From NCBI RefSeq assembly GCF_023065955.2, contig NC_079873.1, forward strand, positions 10,988,566 to 11,052,565: a stretch of DNA of 64,000 nt, in the 5' to 3' direction. Under the pieces are notes generated by a model, which did not search any database, was not told the DNA's origin, and saw only the letters and a program-made list of their open reading frames with translations. Both the position numbers and the translations under genes were made by a program. This document shows positions 42,649-53,570 of the stretch, one piece after another (positions within the stretch are counted from its first letter, which is position 1; the number at the start of each line of letters is the position of its first letter). Source of the DNA: Ursus arctos (Eukaryota; Chordata; Mammalia; Carnivora; Ursidae).

Positions 42649-42678
42649 TTTGGTTTGGTTTGGTTTGGTTTGGTTTGG
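42649..42678 (+). repeat. (TTTGG)6 microsatellite in the 3' UTR
   Basis: Six uninterrupted TTTGG units followed by TTTT. In the sense transcript this gives six GG pairs spaced by UUU, a layout able to form two-tier G-quadruplexes. The length is probably polymorphic. Confidence 0.95.
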
Positions 42679-42714
42679 TTTTGACTAATTCTGGCACTGA
42701 AAAGTTAGCTTAAA

Positions 42715-42722
42715 CCACACAA

Positions 42723-42754
<32 letters not shown>

Positions 42755-42755
42755 G
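42715..42755 (+). repeat. (CA)n microsatellite in the 3' UTR
   Basis: An imperfect CA repeat of about 40 bp with two AAAC interruptions. CA-rich RNA is an established hnRNP L binding target. It lies 37 nt after the TTTGG repeat. Confidence 0.95.
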
Positions 42756-43093
42756 GAAAATGCTTACCATCTGACCATAGTGACTAGCCTATAGTGAGTC
42801 AAGGACCAAACTTTTTCAGGAAAATGCTGCCTCGTTTTTAAAACAAGTACTCTGAGCTACATTCTTTACAATGTCTGTAATTAGTGTTTCACCCAAGAAA
42901 TCCTTTTGTGGGTCGTAAATTATTTCTACTTATTGAAAAAACAACAATAGAAAATAAACACCAACTACAAAGAACAGATTTCTACTTTACTGTCCGTGTA
43001 GGTGTGCAATTTAATATTATTTTTCTTCCTAAATGTAACTTGGGGGTTTAAATTGTGTGTCGTGTAATTGATTTGATAGTATACCCTCTTAAA

Positions 43094-43099
43094 AATAAA
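43094..43099 (+). promoter_or_regulatory. GLRA2: Possible proximal polyadenylation signal
   Basis: A canonical AATAAA 758 nt after the stop, with T-rich sequence (CCCATTTTATG) downstream. Two other hexamers, at 42484 and 42953, are also present. Use of any of them would need 3'-end sequencing data. Confidence 0.35.
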
Positions 43100-43594
43100 T
43101 GCCCATTTTATGTTAGATCCCGATCAGCACATTGTATTTTTTCGCTTTGGCTATATCTATGTGTGACTTTAACTGCTCAAGTGTGACTTAGCCATTGCAA
43201 CCTCTCAGCCACAGTATTTATGGAGATGGTGTGTCTTGAATGGTGTAGCTCATATTAGCTTGAACTTTCCATTTCTGTTCTCATTGTAGATGTAACTACT
43301 AGTCCTAATGTCAAATGACCCGTGATTTCTACTGTCAATCAAGTGAATATCGTTTTAAATATCCTTAACTAACTTAAAGAATTTTAAAATTGTACTGTGA
43401 TTTTCATAACCCGTTGCCTTTTTGGTACCAGAGCTACGTGGTTTGAATCCTGGCTACATGTTTTAAGTAAGAAAAAAAAAAAAAAAGACGTATTTTTGCT
43501 TACTCAGATAAAAGACAACCTGTAAAAATATAATGAAAAAATTAAATTTTACATGTGCTGTAAAAGGGATTATTAAAAATATTTGTTCAATTTC

Positions 43595-43600
43595 AATAAA
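43595..43600 (+). promoter_or_regulatory. GLRA2: Likely main GLRA2 polyadenylation signal AATAAA
   Basis: A canonical AATAAA 1259 nt after the stop codon is followed within 20 nt by a GU-rich stretch (AAGTGTGCC) and then by T-rich sequence (GAGTCTTTCCATTTTTG). This layout fits a functional cleavage site near 43615-43625. Confidence 0.6.
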
Positions 43601-43620
43601 GCTAAGTGTGCCACAGAACT

Positions 43621-44165
43621 TCCCTAAGAGTCTTTCCATTTTTGCCCCACAATGTCAGTAATTTAGATGACAATGGTAACTTGGATTTTTGTTTCTGGTC
43701 TTTCTCAAAAACTTAAAGCACTTTATACCTATGATGTTATGTCCTAATATAACAGTAACTCATAGTGTCCCCAGGAAGAAAGAAAAAATATTATTCTCAT
43801 TGTAGAAACAGAGAAATGGGGATGTGGAACTAATGGTAGTCACTGTGGGCAGAATGTAATGCTGGATACTTCATATGAGCTCTGAAAAAGTTCCAAGAAC
43901 ATTGAGGAATCATGAAATAGCAAAATGAAAAGAAATTTAAAAGAACAATCTGTCCACCCAGCCATCCTGATTTTGTCAGGAATGGAGTTCTAGGATGAAA
44001 ACAAATTCTGAAAACCTCAGTGAAGTAGAGGAAATTCACCTTCACCCCTTGCAGATTTTCCTTAACCAAAGAAATCCATCATAGTATTTTCAGATAAGAT
44101 GCAGATTTATAAGTTGATGTTTATGCCTTTTAAACCTATTCAAATATTGAATCATTTCCATAGAG
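43621..44165. other. Sequence downstream of GLRA2, nothing recognised
   Basis: Intergenic; no gene or repeat family is seen. Confidence 0.5.
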
Positions 44166-44169
44166 AGGA

Positions 44170-44400
44170 ATATTGTAGAATGGCTAAAAGCAGGATTTTG
44201 CAGATAGACTAGCTTGGCCAGTTAACAACAGTGTGATCTTGGATAAGTTACCGGACTTTTCTGAATAGCTCCTATTTCATAGAGTTTTAAGAGAATAAAC
44301 TGAGAAAACTGCAAGTAAAGCCATTAGCTCATGTGTAACACACAGTAAATTTCCCATAACTAATAGATAATAGTAAAATTATTACTATCATGAATACTAT
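44170..44400 (+). mobile_element. MIR SINE
   Basis: AGAATGGCTAAAAGCAGGAT, AACAGTGTGATCTTGGATAA, GTTACCGGACTTTTCTG and CATAGAGTTTTAAGAGAATA follow MIR order. Confidence 0.8.
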
Positions 44401-46455
44401 TGGTTATCCACTGGGAAAGAAGCTTCACAATTCCTCACCTTGGCAAGATTAATGCTATGTTTTTTATATCATTCCTAAAATATCATTGCCATCCTATTGC
44501 TCATTCCTTTCCAAACAAATAAGGTGAAGTCTTTGATTAGTCTCATTTCTCTTCCTCCCACCAGAAAATAGTAAACTGAGGCTAAAATGCCTTCCAAACA
44601 TGGGCCTGACTCCATAAGTATCTTAAGAAGAGACCTGATGTTGTTTATAGAGGGATGAGGAGGCACCTTGTGGGATAATCCTAAGCTAAATGATCAAATC
44701 TAATCAATGTGTGTACCATATAATTTTCGGGGGGTGTGGTCCCCACATCAGACAATTTTAAAAGATTCACCTCTAAACATATCTGCCAGCCACTCGAGTT
44801 GGCAAAGATGTCCTGGATGGCAAGAGGGATTCTTGACTTATCTCTGATTCTCATCTACATTCAGTGGAAAGAATTCTTCAGTGCACTGATTTGAGTTATA
44901 TAAATAAGATAAAATCTCAGGGAATAGATTTTTGAGTGCTGCATACTCTGGCAAAATAGATAACTCCCCTATAATGTTATTGGAGGTTTTATTTAGGACA
45001 TTTTTTCTTTCATAATAGTATTTGAAGGAAAATAGTTCAAGAATAAAAACATGGATCTGAGGAAGAGAACTTATCAGTTTTCATTAGATTGGAAGCTTCT
45101 GGAAGAAAGTGGCTATGTTTTCGTGGGTTCTCTGCACTGCCTGCCAAAGCTCAAATGCCCAATGAATATTATTACTACAGCTAGGAAAAAGTTGGTGAGG
45201 GAGGATATGATGTGCCTATTGACAAAGTTATATAAGTTTTTCCTAACAAAGCAATGGCATGAAATAACCAACTACTGCTATCATTTTTCAGATAATGGAT
45301 TACTGGGAGATTTGTCTTTTAAACATTTTTCAATTCCTACCACTCGGTTTTAACAACTGATCGAGATGACTTAAGGCTTAAGACTCTTTATGGCATTCTC
45401 AAACACCCTGGCCCCAGACAAAGGCTACAAATCAGACTTGCTGTAGATTTTTAAAAATCCTTCTAGTGTTAGCATTAAGCTCCTCATCTGTGCTGCTGGA
45501 CAGAACTGCCAAATTCTGAAACCAAATTTTCCAATAAAGATTAAATGAGTATCATTTTACAGTATGCTCAGTCAATTATTATCAAACAAGAAAGTTCTAT
45601 TCAAAACACAGCACAAAATTCCCTATCATAAGATTCACAGTTTTGGGGAAAAAAATCTATTGAGAATTTTTTTTAATTTATGCATTTCCTAGTTTAAGCC
45701 CAAAGCCAATTTGTGGAATGAGTATAAGTCATATGTCTGCCAAATATATATTTTTAATCCTTTAGCCTCTGCTTTAAACTTTTTCTTATTTTCACCAATT
45801 TGGGTTTTCCTAAGGATAATTTCAATGATTCAAGCAATGCATGCTCTTCATAGATCACAAAGTAGAACTAAAGATAACACCACAACCTCATACTCTTACA
45901 GTGCTTTCAACATACCAAATGTTTTGATGTCCACAACAGCATTCAATTCTAATAATTGTCCAAGGTGGTCAGATCCAAAGGATCAATATCCATCCTTTGG
46001 TCAATAAACAGAAGCTCCGTGAGTCACCTGTCATATTGGGGGTTGAACAGCTAGCATAATTTGTTTCCTAACTCCTCAGACTCTATCTGTTCACTACGTA
46101 CACCATGTTTAGGAAAATAAAAGCTGAGAAAGTTAAAAGTCATGGTACCACTGACTCACTCTCATGGATGACAAAATAATTTGGTAAAGGAGGGCATATA
46201 ACAGAAGACTTCTGTTGAAAATGCCTAAGAGAAATCACTGAAATGCTACATACAGCATTAAGAATATCCTCACAGAGAGTAATATCTTACACAATCAATG
46301 GTCAAAAAGATCCTAGGGGTGAAAAGAGACCAATAGAACTCAATTTAGGAGGTGTTATTTCCATTCTTGAAAGAGGGAAAATGACCTTCATTGTCACATA
46401 TGCCCCCACATAAGAAAAAAATACAATATTCTTACTTTGGTGCAAACACATTTTA
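44401..46455. other. Intergenic sequence, little recognised
   Basis: A faint L2-like stretch is at 45085-45180. No gene is seen; ORFs of 98-100 codons at 45051 and 45711 match nothing. Confidence 0.45.
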
Positions 46456-46460
46456 AAAAT

Positions 46461-46690
46461 AACAACTAATATGGGGCACCTAGGTGGCTCAGTTGGTTAA
46501 GCATCTGACTCTTGATTTCGGCTCAGGTCATGATCTCAGGGCCATAGGATCGGGTCCCGTGTTGGGCTCTGCACTCAGTGTGGAGTCTCTTTGAGATTCT
46601 CTTTCTCTTGCCTCTACCCCTCCCCCTGCTTGCATGCTCTCTCTCAAGAAAAATAAATAAAAACTAAAAAAAAACCCCACAACACTATAG
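46461..46690 (+). mobile_element. Can-SINE, older
   Basis: The SINE (46473-46674) has GGGGCACCTAGGTGGCTCAG, a GGCTCAGGTCATGATCTCAG body, a CT-rich end and an A tail. The flanks AACAACTAATAT / ACAACACTATAG agree only partly. Confidence 0.93.
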
Positions 46691-47125
46691 TTTCCCCCAA
46701 GCTGGAGGTAGTATGTATGTGATGCTTTTAGACCATGAGCCAGCATTTAGAAAGCACATTACCACCTTGGCACAAGTGATTCATAAATATTGAATGTGTC
46801 TTCAAAGAGGACAGCAAAGCTCTGGGGTGCTCTTTTGAAGTGTGTACAACACTGGCCTTCTTCTGGTAGGACCCAGGGCTGGTCATGGAATGGATAGCTT
46901 GGTCAGTCCTTATGCAGACTGAAGCCTCATGAGAGGTTCCAGGTCCCCAAAAATAATAGAATCAAGAGCTAGGAGACCCTTCATGTGCAAGGATCAGAAC
47001 TACCCGAGACTTCATCAAATCCAATGGATGATCATTTCCTGAGCTACCCCTGCTTTCTAAGGAGAAAGATGTAGAGGCAGGGTGGTGAGAAAGGGAAGAG
47101 AGATCAAAGAAAACATTAGGCAGAA
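46691..47125. other. Intergenic sequence, nothing recognised
   Basis: No gene or repeat family is recognised. Confidence 0.45.
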
Positions 47126-47129
47126 AGTT

Positions 47130-47376
47130 CCTTTCAAGGCATAAATCAGATCATGTCACTCTGATTTAAATCTCCAATGGCTTTCCATCTTACAGAATAA
47201 GCCAGAATCTTCATTGTGGCCACGTGATCTGACCTCCCTACCTCTCTCCCATTACCCTCTCCTATCCCCCCTGTCCCTCCAGGCATACTGGCAGGTGCTT
47301 AAACATACCAACCACACTTCTACTTCAGAGCTTTGTGTTTGCTGTTTCCTCTGCTTGGCACCCTCTTTCCTTAGAC
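47130..47376 (+). mobile_element. L2 LINE 3' region (part 1)
   Basis: CAGATCATGTCACTCTGATT, AAATCTCCAATGGCTTTCCA, CATACTGGCAGGTGCTTAAA and TTTGCTGTTTCCTCTGCTTG are typical L2. It resumes at 47604. Confidence 0.75.
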
Positions 47377-47603
47377 CAGGAGTTGCGAAACTTTTTAAAG
47401 GCCAGATAGTAAATTGTTTAGGCTTTGCGAACCATACAATCTCTGCTGCTACTATTCGACTCTGATATTGTGGTATGAAATCAATCATAGACAATATGTC
47501 AACAAATGAGTGTAGCTGTGTCCCAATAAAACTTTATTTACAAAAGCAGGTGACATGCCAGATTTGCTCCATTGGCAGTACTTTACCAACACCTGTTCTA
47601 GAT
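47369..47603 (+). mobile_element. hAT-Charlie-type MITE inside L2
   Basis: The element (47377-47595) shares its family with 1883-2102: AAAGGCCAGATAGTAAATTG, GGCTTTGCGAACCATACA and CAATAAAACTTTATTTAC. Ends CAGGAGTTGCGAAAC and TTTACCAACACCTG are recognisable. CCTTAGAC / TTCTAGAT flank it, differing only by transitions. Confidence 0.75.
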
Positions 47604-47945
47604 ACATTCAGGGCTCACTCACTCATTTAATTCAGGCCTCAGCTCAAATGTTTTTTTTTTATCAGAGAAGCCTTCTCTGACCACCCTATACAAACTAGTA
47701 CCCTGCAACCATTATACTCTATTTCTCATTCATGCCTTATGTTTTGCATAGCATTTGTCACTTCCCAATTGAAGCTTCCGTGTGTTTATTGGCATGCACA
47801 CACACACACACACACTTGAAGGACAGTTTCATGTGAGAAAGTAGAAACACAAGTTCATTGTTGTATTCCCTAATTCTAGATCTGTGCTTGGCACTTAGTA
47901 GGTGTTCAATCAATACAGTATTTGTTCAATGAATACTGAATAGTT
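47604..47945 (+). mobile_element. L2 LINE 3' end (part 2)
   Basis: TTCAGGCCTCAGCTCAAATG, AGAGAAGCCTTCTCTGACCA, TAGCATTTGTCACTTCCCAA and CTTGGCACTTAGTAGGTGTT, ending TTGTTCAATGAATACTGAA, complete the L2. A CA microsatellite (47797-47816) is inside. Confidence 0.8.
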
Positions 47946-48488
47946 CATACTTATTAAGGAGTTAATTGAATGTTTGCATGGGAGGCTTGGAGATGGAAGT
48001 AAGCAACCTAATACTAGCTAGTTAGATAAAAATTATCAAAACTCAAGCAGGTTTTGGGTTTGTAACAATGAAGAAATTGTACTAGATTAGCATTTTCCGA
48101 AGTGTATTCTGAAAAACCGTATTTCTACAGATCCTTAAGGGTTGGTATATTAGCAATCCTGCCTGAATTGAGTTTTTGTAGTTTCCCATTGACTTTTATC
48201 AGAGGATGGGGGACTTCTAAGACATGGGGTTTCTGAGACGTACCCCAGGGGATCTCAAACATTTCAAACATATTTCCCTTTACCTCCATTATGTAGTAGC
48301 AACTCAATTTCCCCTTGATAGTCAGGATCGGTCACCCCAGCTAGTACAGTAACCCCCTTCTTTGTCTGCTGGCACGAGGAGCCCAAAGTGTCAGGCAGCA
48401 GTCTCAACTTCTAGTTCGTTTATCGTCTTAGAGGAAGCAGAGGCACAGATTCCAGGAAACATAGATTTTAGGCTTTGTAGCTAAATAG
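47946..48488. other. Intergenic sequence, nothing recognised
   Basis: No gene or repeat family is recognised. Confidence 0.45.
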
Positions 48489-48490
48489 TC

Positions 48491-48721
48491 TTAAAGCATA
48501 ATTTTCTTTTTTTTTTTAAGATTTTATTTATTTATTTGACAGAGAGAGAGACAGCCAGCGAGAGAGGGAACACAAGCAGGGGGAGTGGGAGAGGAAGAAG
48601 CAGGCTTCTAGCGGAGGAGCCTGATGCGGGGCTCGATCCCAGGACTCTGGGATCACGCCCTGAGTCGAAGGCAGACGCTTAATGACTAAGCCACCCAGGC
48701 GCCCCTTAAAGCATAATTTTC
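48491..48721 (-). mobile_element. Can-SINE (young), antisense, with perfect 16-bp TSD
   Basis: The body (48507-48705) ends GCCACCCAGGCGCCCC. TTAAAGCATAATTTTC flanks it exactly on both sides (48491-48506 and 48706-48721). Confidence 0.98.
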
Positions 48722-49435
48722 AAAAAGATAAAATCATGATGCTCAGGCAAATATAAAATTAACACATGTCAAAAATTATATTTAACTTAATAACTGGTTT
48801 AAAAAAACAGTAAAATGTTAAAACCAATCCAAAGAGCATTTGGGAAGTTAGGTATTCACAAGCACCTCCAGATAAGTTTCCAGAGTTAGACACAAAGCCG
48901 GTTGATGTCCAACAGGTCCATAACCAGTAACCTTTGGGATTATTTCTTCTTTAGACAGAAATTATTTGCACTTCTACTGGACAAAATTCTGCGAGTTCAC
49001 CTCTGCCTCTACAGAGCGGTAAAATAGGCCAAACAATACAAGGTCAAGGCCAGCACTGCACTGAAAGAGCACCTGCAACCGTTTTTGGTTTTTTTTGTTT
49101 GTTTGTTTGTTTTTGTCTATTTCCAAGTTTCAGATAATTTTTATGGCAGGTCACAATTCAAATTTAATGCTTACATATTATTTGACTATTAATATCATAC
49201 CTTAACAGGACCAAGACCCAGAGCGTTAAAGTGACAGGCTCTGTATCACACAGCATGTTAATGTAACTTTGGGCTCAGAAACCAAAATCCCCTGAATTCT
49301 ATCCTGGTTCCTTTCTAAGCACCCCCATGAGCTTTTTTCCATGTATCCCTGGTAGAGAAAGCTAGAAAGGGCAGTTTCTCTCCTTTATATTACTTTCACT
49401 TCCATGTGATTATTTGCCCATTCTTCTAGAAGGCA
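48722..49435. other. Intergenic sequence, nothing recognised
   Basis: A TTTG/TTTTTG run (49086-49113) is the only simple feature. Confidence 0.45.
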
Positions 49436-49439
49436 AGTG

Positions 49440-49670
49440 GCATGGCTGTAAAGGCACAGTTTGTGGAATCAGATCTGAGTTCAAATTCTCCCTCTGTCTC
49501 ATATTTGTAAGGTGTCCTTAGGCAAAGCTTTAATGTCCCAGCACTAAAGATATTGTAAAATAGAACATAATAATGTCTACCTCATACAATTGTAGGTAAG
49601 GACTAAACTGATTGGTATCTGCCACTTAATGGGTAGTGAATAAATATTAGTTCTCATTTCCTACCCATCT
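49440..49670 (+). mobile_element. MIR SINE
   Basis: GGAATCAGATCTGAGTTCAA, AATTCTCCCTCTGTCTCATA, GGTGTCCTTAGGCAAAGCTT and CTACCTCATACAATTGTAGG give MIR order. Confidence 0.8.
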
Positions 49671-50245
49671 TTAATTAATGTTTTATTTCACTAATGATGT
49701 CATTCTGAACCTATCACCTATGAATGGAGTCTATTCTTGTGTGGCCTACTGTAACTACTGTAATTTTATTTTATTTTTTTCTATTGCAATTTTAAATTAT
49801 CATCTAAACATTTACAAGTGAAAAGTAAATACAAGAAGACCATATCGAGAGACAGTCTGAACAAACTTCTTCAGTAAAAGGGGACACTAAAGTTTTTATT
49901 GTTTCACTTTGACCTAATACAGAAAGAAAAACATTTTCCTGATTTAAGTGTTTGAAAAGTTTAAGGTGGCATAATCAGGGCCAGCAGGAGGAAGTTGTTA
50001 TGAGGACTTTTACTATATATAATTAACATTTGTGCAGCACCAGTACAGTTTACAAATCATTTGCACATAAATTCTGCCAGATTATCCTGTGATCATAGGA
50101 ATTGTGGCTATGGGCAAGTTTCTCCCGTAGCCTGAATTTATTCTCCTGTAATGTAATGGAGAAGAATAATGGTTTCCCATTAGAAAGCCTAGCACAGAGC
50201 AGGCCTTCGGTGCATGATAACCATCACCACCATCACCACCATCAT
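49671..50245. other. Intergenic sequence with a small CATCAC repeat
   Basis: A short CACCATCACCACCATCATC run lies at 50223-50250. No gene is recognised. Confidence 0.45.
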
Positions 50246-50600
50246 CGTCATCATTTTATGGATAAGGAAACTGAAACCTAGCACAGTTACGGGATTGGTT
50301 ACTGTCACAGAGGTAAATCCAGTCTTCAGAGTACTAGCTATGTGACTCTAGGCAATGTCTGGAGAACGAGGATGATGTATTTGCTGCACCTATCCATCTT
50401 TCAAGGCTGCTATAAAAATAAAATAAAACCATAAATGTCAAAGGTATCCAAAAACTGTTTTATTGAAGAGCAACATGGGGCACAGAGAGGTAAAGTAACT
50501 TGCAGAGGGCACACAGCTTATAAAATGTCACAGCCAAGATTCAAACTCAGTCTGTCTGCACAATCCATGCTCTTCGTCACCAGAGTATATTGCTTCTTCA
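50246..50600 (-). mobile_element. Two MIR fragments, antisense
   Basis: One at about 50250-50345 (TTATGGATAAGGAAACTGAA) and one at about 50440-50600 (GGGGCACAGAGAGGTAAAGT, AACTTGCAGAGGGCACACAG). The second is the better preserved. Confidence 0.7.
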
Positions 50601-50764
50601 GTATAAAAAATTATCATGTTGGATGTATATTTATATACAGTTGTATATACACAACTATCACATTGGATACATAAAATATACATTTGGCATATTTATTTTT
50701 AGACTTTATCATATCATTTTAAATTATTCATTTCCTTATCCATTTCCCCTATGAAGCTTTCAAG

Positions 50765-51214
50765 GGCACTATATTAGTTTCCTAGGGCTGTGGTAACAAA
50801 TCATCACAAGCTGGTGGCTTAAAACAACAGAAATGTATTCTCTCACAGCTCTGGTGGCTGAAAACATGAAATCGAGGTGTCAACAGGGCCATGTTTCCGC
50901 AGAGGCTCTAGGGAAGCGTCCTTCCTCGCCTCTTCCTAGCTTCTGCTGGTGGCTGGCAGTCCTGGGCGTTTCTTGGCTTGTAGCTGCATCACTCCAGTCT
51001 TGGCCTCCATCTTCAAATGACCTTCTTCCCTCTGTGTGTCTGTCTACAGATCTCCCTCTCCTTATAAGGACTCTTCAGAAGGCCCATCTTCATCCAGTAT
51101 GACTTCATCTTAACTAATTATATTTGTAAAGATCCTATTTCCAAATAAGGTCTGGTCTGAGGTTCTAAGTGGACATGAACTTTGGGGGAACAGTATTCAA
51201 TCCAGTAGAGGCAC
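50765..51214 (-). mobile_element. MLT1-type MaLR solo LTR, antisense, with 5-bp TSD
   Basis: The 440-bp LTR (50770-51209) reads ATATTAGTTTCCTAGGGCTG, GGCTTAAAACAACAGAAATG, GGCTTGTAGCTGCATCACTC and CTATTTCCAAATAAGGTCTG, ending near ATTCAATCCAGTAGA. GGCAC flanks it exactly on both sides. No internal region or second LTR is present. Confidence 0.9.
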
Positions 51215-51289
51215 CAATTGTGTCTCATTTTTTACAGCCTTCCAGGTGCCTGGCTCAGTGTAAGGAACAAACAGATTCAGCTAGATCTG

Positions 51290-51530
51290 GCTTAGTGGTT
51301 GAGCATACAGGTGCTGCGATGAGATTGCGTGGGGTCAAGTCTTAGTTACGCCTTTACTAAAGCAGTGAGCCTTTCGGCAAAGGTTCCAAACTCTCTATGC
51401 ATTGAAGTCTTAATGTGTAAACAATACCTATTTTATGAAGTTCTAATGAGATTTAAATTAGTCAGTTCACATCAAGTGCTTAGAATAATCATTAGTCCCT
51501 AACAAGCGTTCAACAAATACTACTAGCATT
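51290..51530 (+). mobile_element. MIR SINE
   Basis: GGCTTAGTGGTTGAGCATAC, GTGGGGTCAAGTCTTAGTTA, CCTATTTTATGAAGTTCTAA and GAGATTTAAATTAGTCAG follow MIR order. Confidence 0.8.
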
Positions 51531-52497
51531 ATTTTTTGACAACACAATGAATATTTGTTAAATAAGATAATGAAAGCAAGGAGTGCCAGAAAGCACTGAA
51601 AACAGGTTACATTCAAGCCGTTAATATTATAAAATATTTTCACATCAGCTCTTTTACTGTGCGTAGTCTTCTTAGAGCATCAGTGAACACTCAGTTTAAA
51701 AGAGAGAAGGGCTGCAGAAGCAAAGGTGAAAAGGAAAAGCTTGCCTTTCCTTCTCCCTCAGGGGAAAAAATTTCAAAGAGCCATGGAGAAGTAGTATTAT
51801 TTCTAAGAGACCATGCTAGGAAAATGGAATTGCTTTTCTGAAAGAAAGTAGAAGATTAATACCTGGAGGGTCTAAAATGTAATTATGGTATTGATTTCAG
51901 GAAAGCCTTGGATGGATCTATTTTTTTTCCTTTTTTGCTCACCAGTATCATTAAAATGGGCTCACATGTTAGGGTCTGTAGACTGCAAATATCTGAACAT
52001 CACACATCAAAATAAGCAAAAAGGTCCTGTTAATGGATCCTGGGAGGCATCAAGGTAACATTCAATATGTGCTCTTATTTGGTTCCCTCTTTCAGAAATT
52101 TTCTTAATGGCTCTGGGGACTGATTTAGCAAGCTGTTAATGAAATGGCGAGGCAACACTAGCTTGCAAATCAATCTGAAGATTCTGTCTGTATCCTAGCT
52201 CCATCCAGTCTGTGGGTTGACTGAGGGGGCAAGAGGACCCCAAATCTCAGACTGAAAACGAATTGAGGCTGATTTTATACCTTTCCTCCCTAGCCCTAGT
52301 GAGGAGATGGCTTTTTTTTTTTATTCCAGCTTTTTTACCTCCCCAGCTTCTTTCCCCTCTAAGTTGTTCAGAATCCTGCAAACAACAGTCCCCTTTCCCA
52401 CTTGGTCAGACAAACACACAACCCACTGTTTTGCTGAAAGCCCCTAACTGCCTCCAAACCAAATAAAAGCCTTGAGACTTATGACTGGGGATTCCGG
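51531..52497. other. Intergenic sequence, nothing recognised
   Basis: No gene or repeat family is recognised. Confidence 0.45.
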
Positions 52498-52499
52498 AT

Positions 52500-52713
52500 T
52501 TTTAAGAAACAGTTTTTTTTTTAAAGATTGTATTTATTTATTTGAGAGAGAGTGAGCACAAGCAGGGGGAAGGGCAGAATGGGGGGAAGCAGACTCCCCA
52601 CTGAGCAGGAAGCCCAATGTGGGGCTTGATCCCAGGACCCCGAGATCATGACCTGAGCCAAAGGCAGACGCTCAACCAACTGAGCCACCCAGGTGCCCCT
52701 TTTAAGAAACAGT
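52500..52713 (-). mobile_element. Can-SINE, antisense, with TSD
   Basis: The body (52514-52699) runs from the T run and AAAGATTGTATTTATTTATT to GAGCCACCCAGGTGCCCC. TTTTAAGAAACAGT flanks it exactly on both sides. Confidence 0.96.
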
Positions 52714-52904
52714 CTTAACAACAACTCCTATTAGGGGTATTTCAGGTGGTTGAGGGGGAGCAAGCTGGAGATACATTTGAGGCCTTTTGGACATCTCTGA
52801 TTCTATGGTTATATTTTGACAAAATCATTCAGTCAAAACTTTTAGCATTCCACATACTCCTTCAGAGAGAAACTATACCAGCTGCAGACAGTTTTGAATG
52901 CTTG

Positions 52905-53130
52905 GATCTTATTCTGGAATGGGAATGAGAAATGAGGCTGGAAAGAAAAGCTGGGATGAAAAGATAAAGTCACATGCCCGCTTAAAGGATCTTGGGATTT
53001 CTCTTCTAAGTAATGACACACCATTACAAGGTTTTAAGCAGGGGAGAGCCAGAATTGATTTTGCATATCAGAACAAAATTATGGCTATAGAGCACAGAAG
53101 AGACAGGAGGAGGATGAAAGAGGGATGATC
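52905..53130 (-). mobile_element. L2 LINE relic, antisense
   Basis: ACAAGGTTTTAAGCAGGGGA, GAGCCAGAATTGATTTTGCA and GAGACAGGAGGAGGATGAAA fit the antisense L2 interior. Confidence 0.5.
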
Positions 53131-53379
53131 TCTGAAGTTTTGAAATTAAATATTCCTGTTGAAACTTGACAAGATCCATCTACTGCTCAACATAGCTTAA
53201 GCAAAGGAGAACGTCTAGTCTGGACAAAGAGGGAAACAAAACGGACCCTAGAAATGTGGATGAACATTTTTACCAGTTAAAATTCACCAAAATTCACCAT
53301 GTCACCAGCTGAAAATTCAGTAACATTCCATTTCCAGTTACAATCAAGAGTTAAGCAAAATGGTAAGGTATTATCACTC
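53131..53379. other. Intergenic sequence, nothing recognised
   Basis: No gene or repeat family is recognised. Confidence 0.45.
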
Positions 53380-53570
53380 TGTGATTAAAGACACGGGCTT
53401 CAGCACTGGAAAGGCCTGGGTTCAAGTCTCAAATCTGTCACTGTTCCTTCTGTTCCTGTTCCTGTTTCTTTGATGTGTTGCTTACCCTCTTAAATTCTCA
53501 CTTTCCCCACCTACAATGTCAGGAATGAGAGCAGCACCTGATTTGCAATGACCTTGAGGCTCACACAAGG
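53380..53570 (+). mobile_element. MIR SINE
   Basis: GACACGGGCTTCAGCACTGG, GGCCTGGGTTCAAGTCTCAA and CTTAAATTCTCACTTTCCCC are MIR-like. A CTGTTC triplication interrupts its centre (53439-53465). Confidence 0.75.

Larger units (their letters stand above)
42337..43620 (+). other. GLRA2: GLRA2 3' untranslated region (proposed)
   Basis: This is sequence after the TAG stop up to about 20 nt past the best polyadenylation signal. It is AT-rich, has no SINE insertion, and carries a Pumilio-type UGUAAAUA near its start, a G-rich run at 42433-42448, six TTTGG repeats and a CA repeat. AATAAA hexamers occur at 42484, 42953, 43094 and 43595, so shorter isoforms are possible. The 3' end is inferred from the hexamer and not shown by transcript data. 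Confidence 0.7.
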
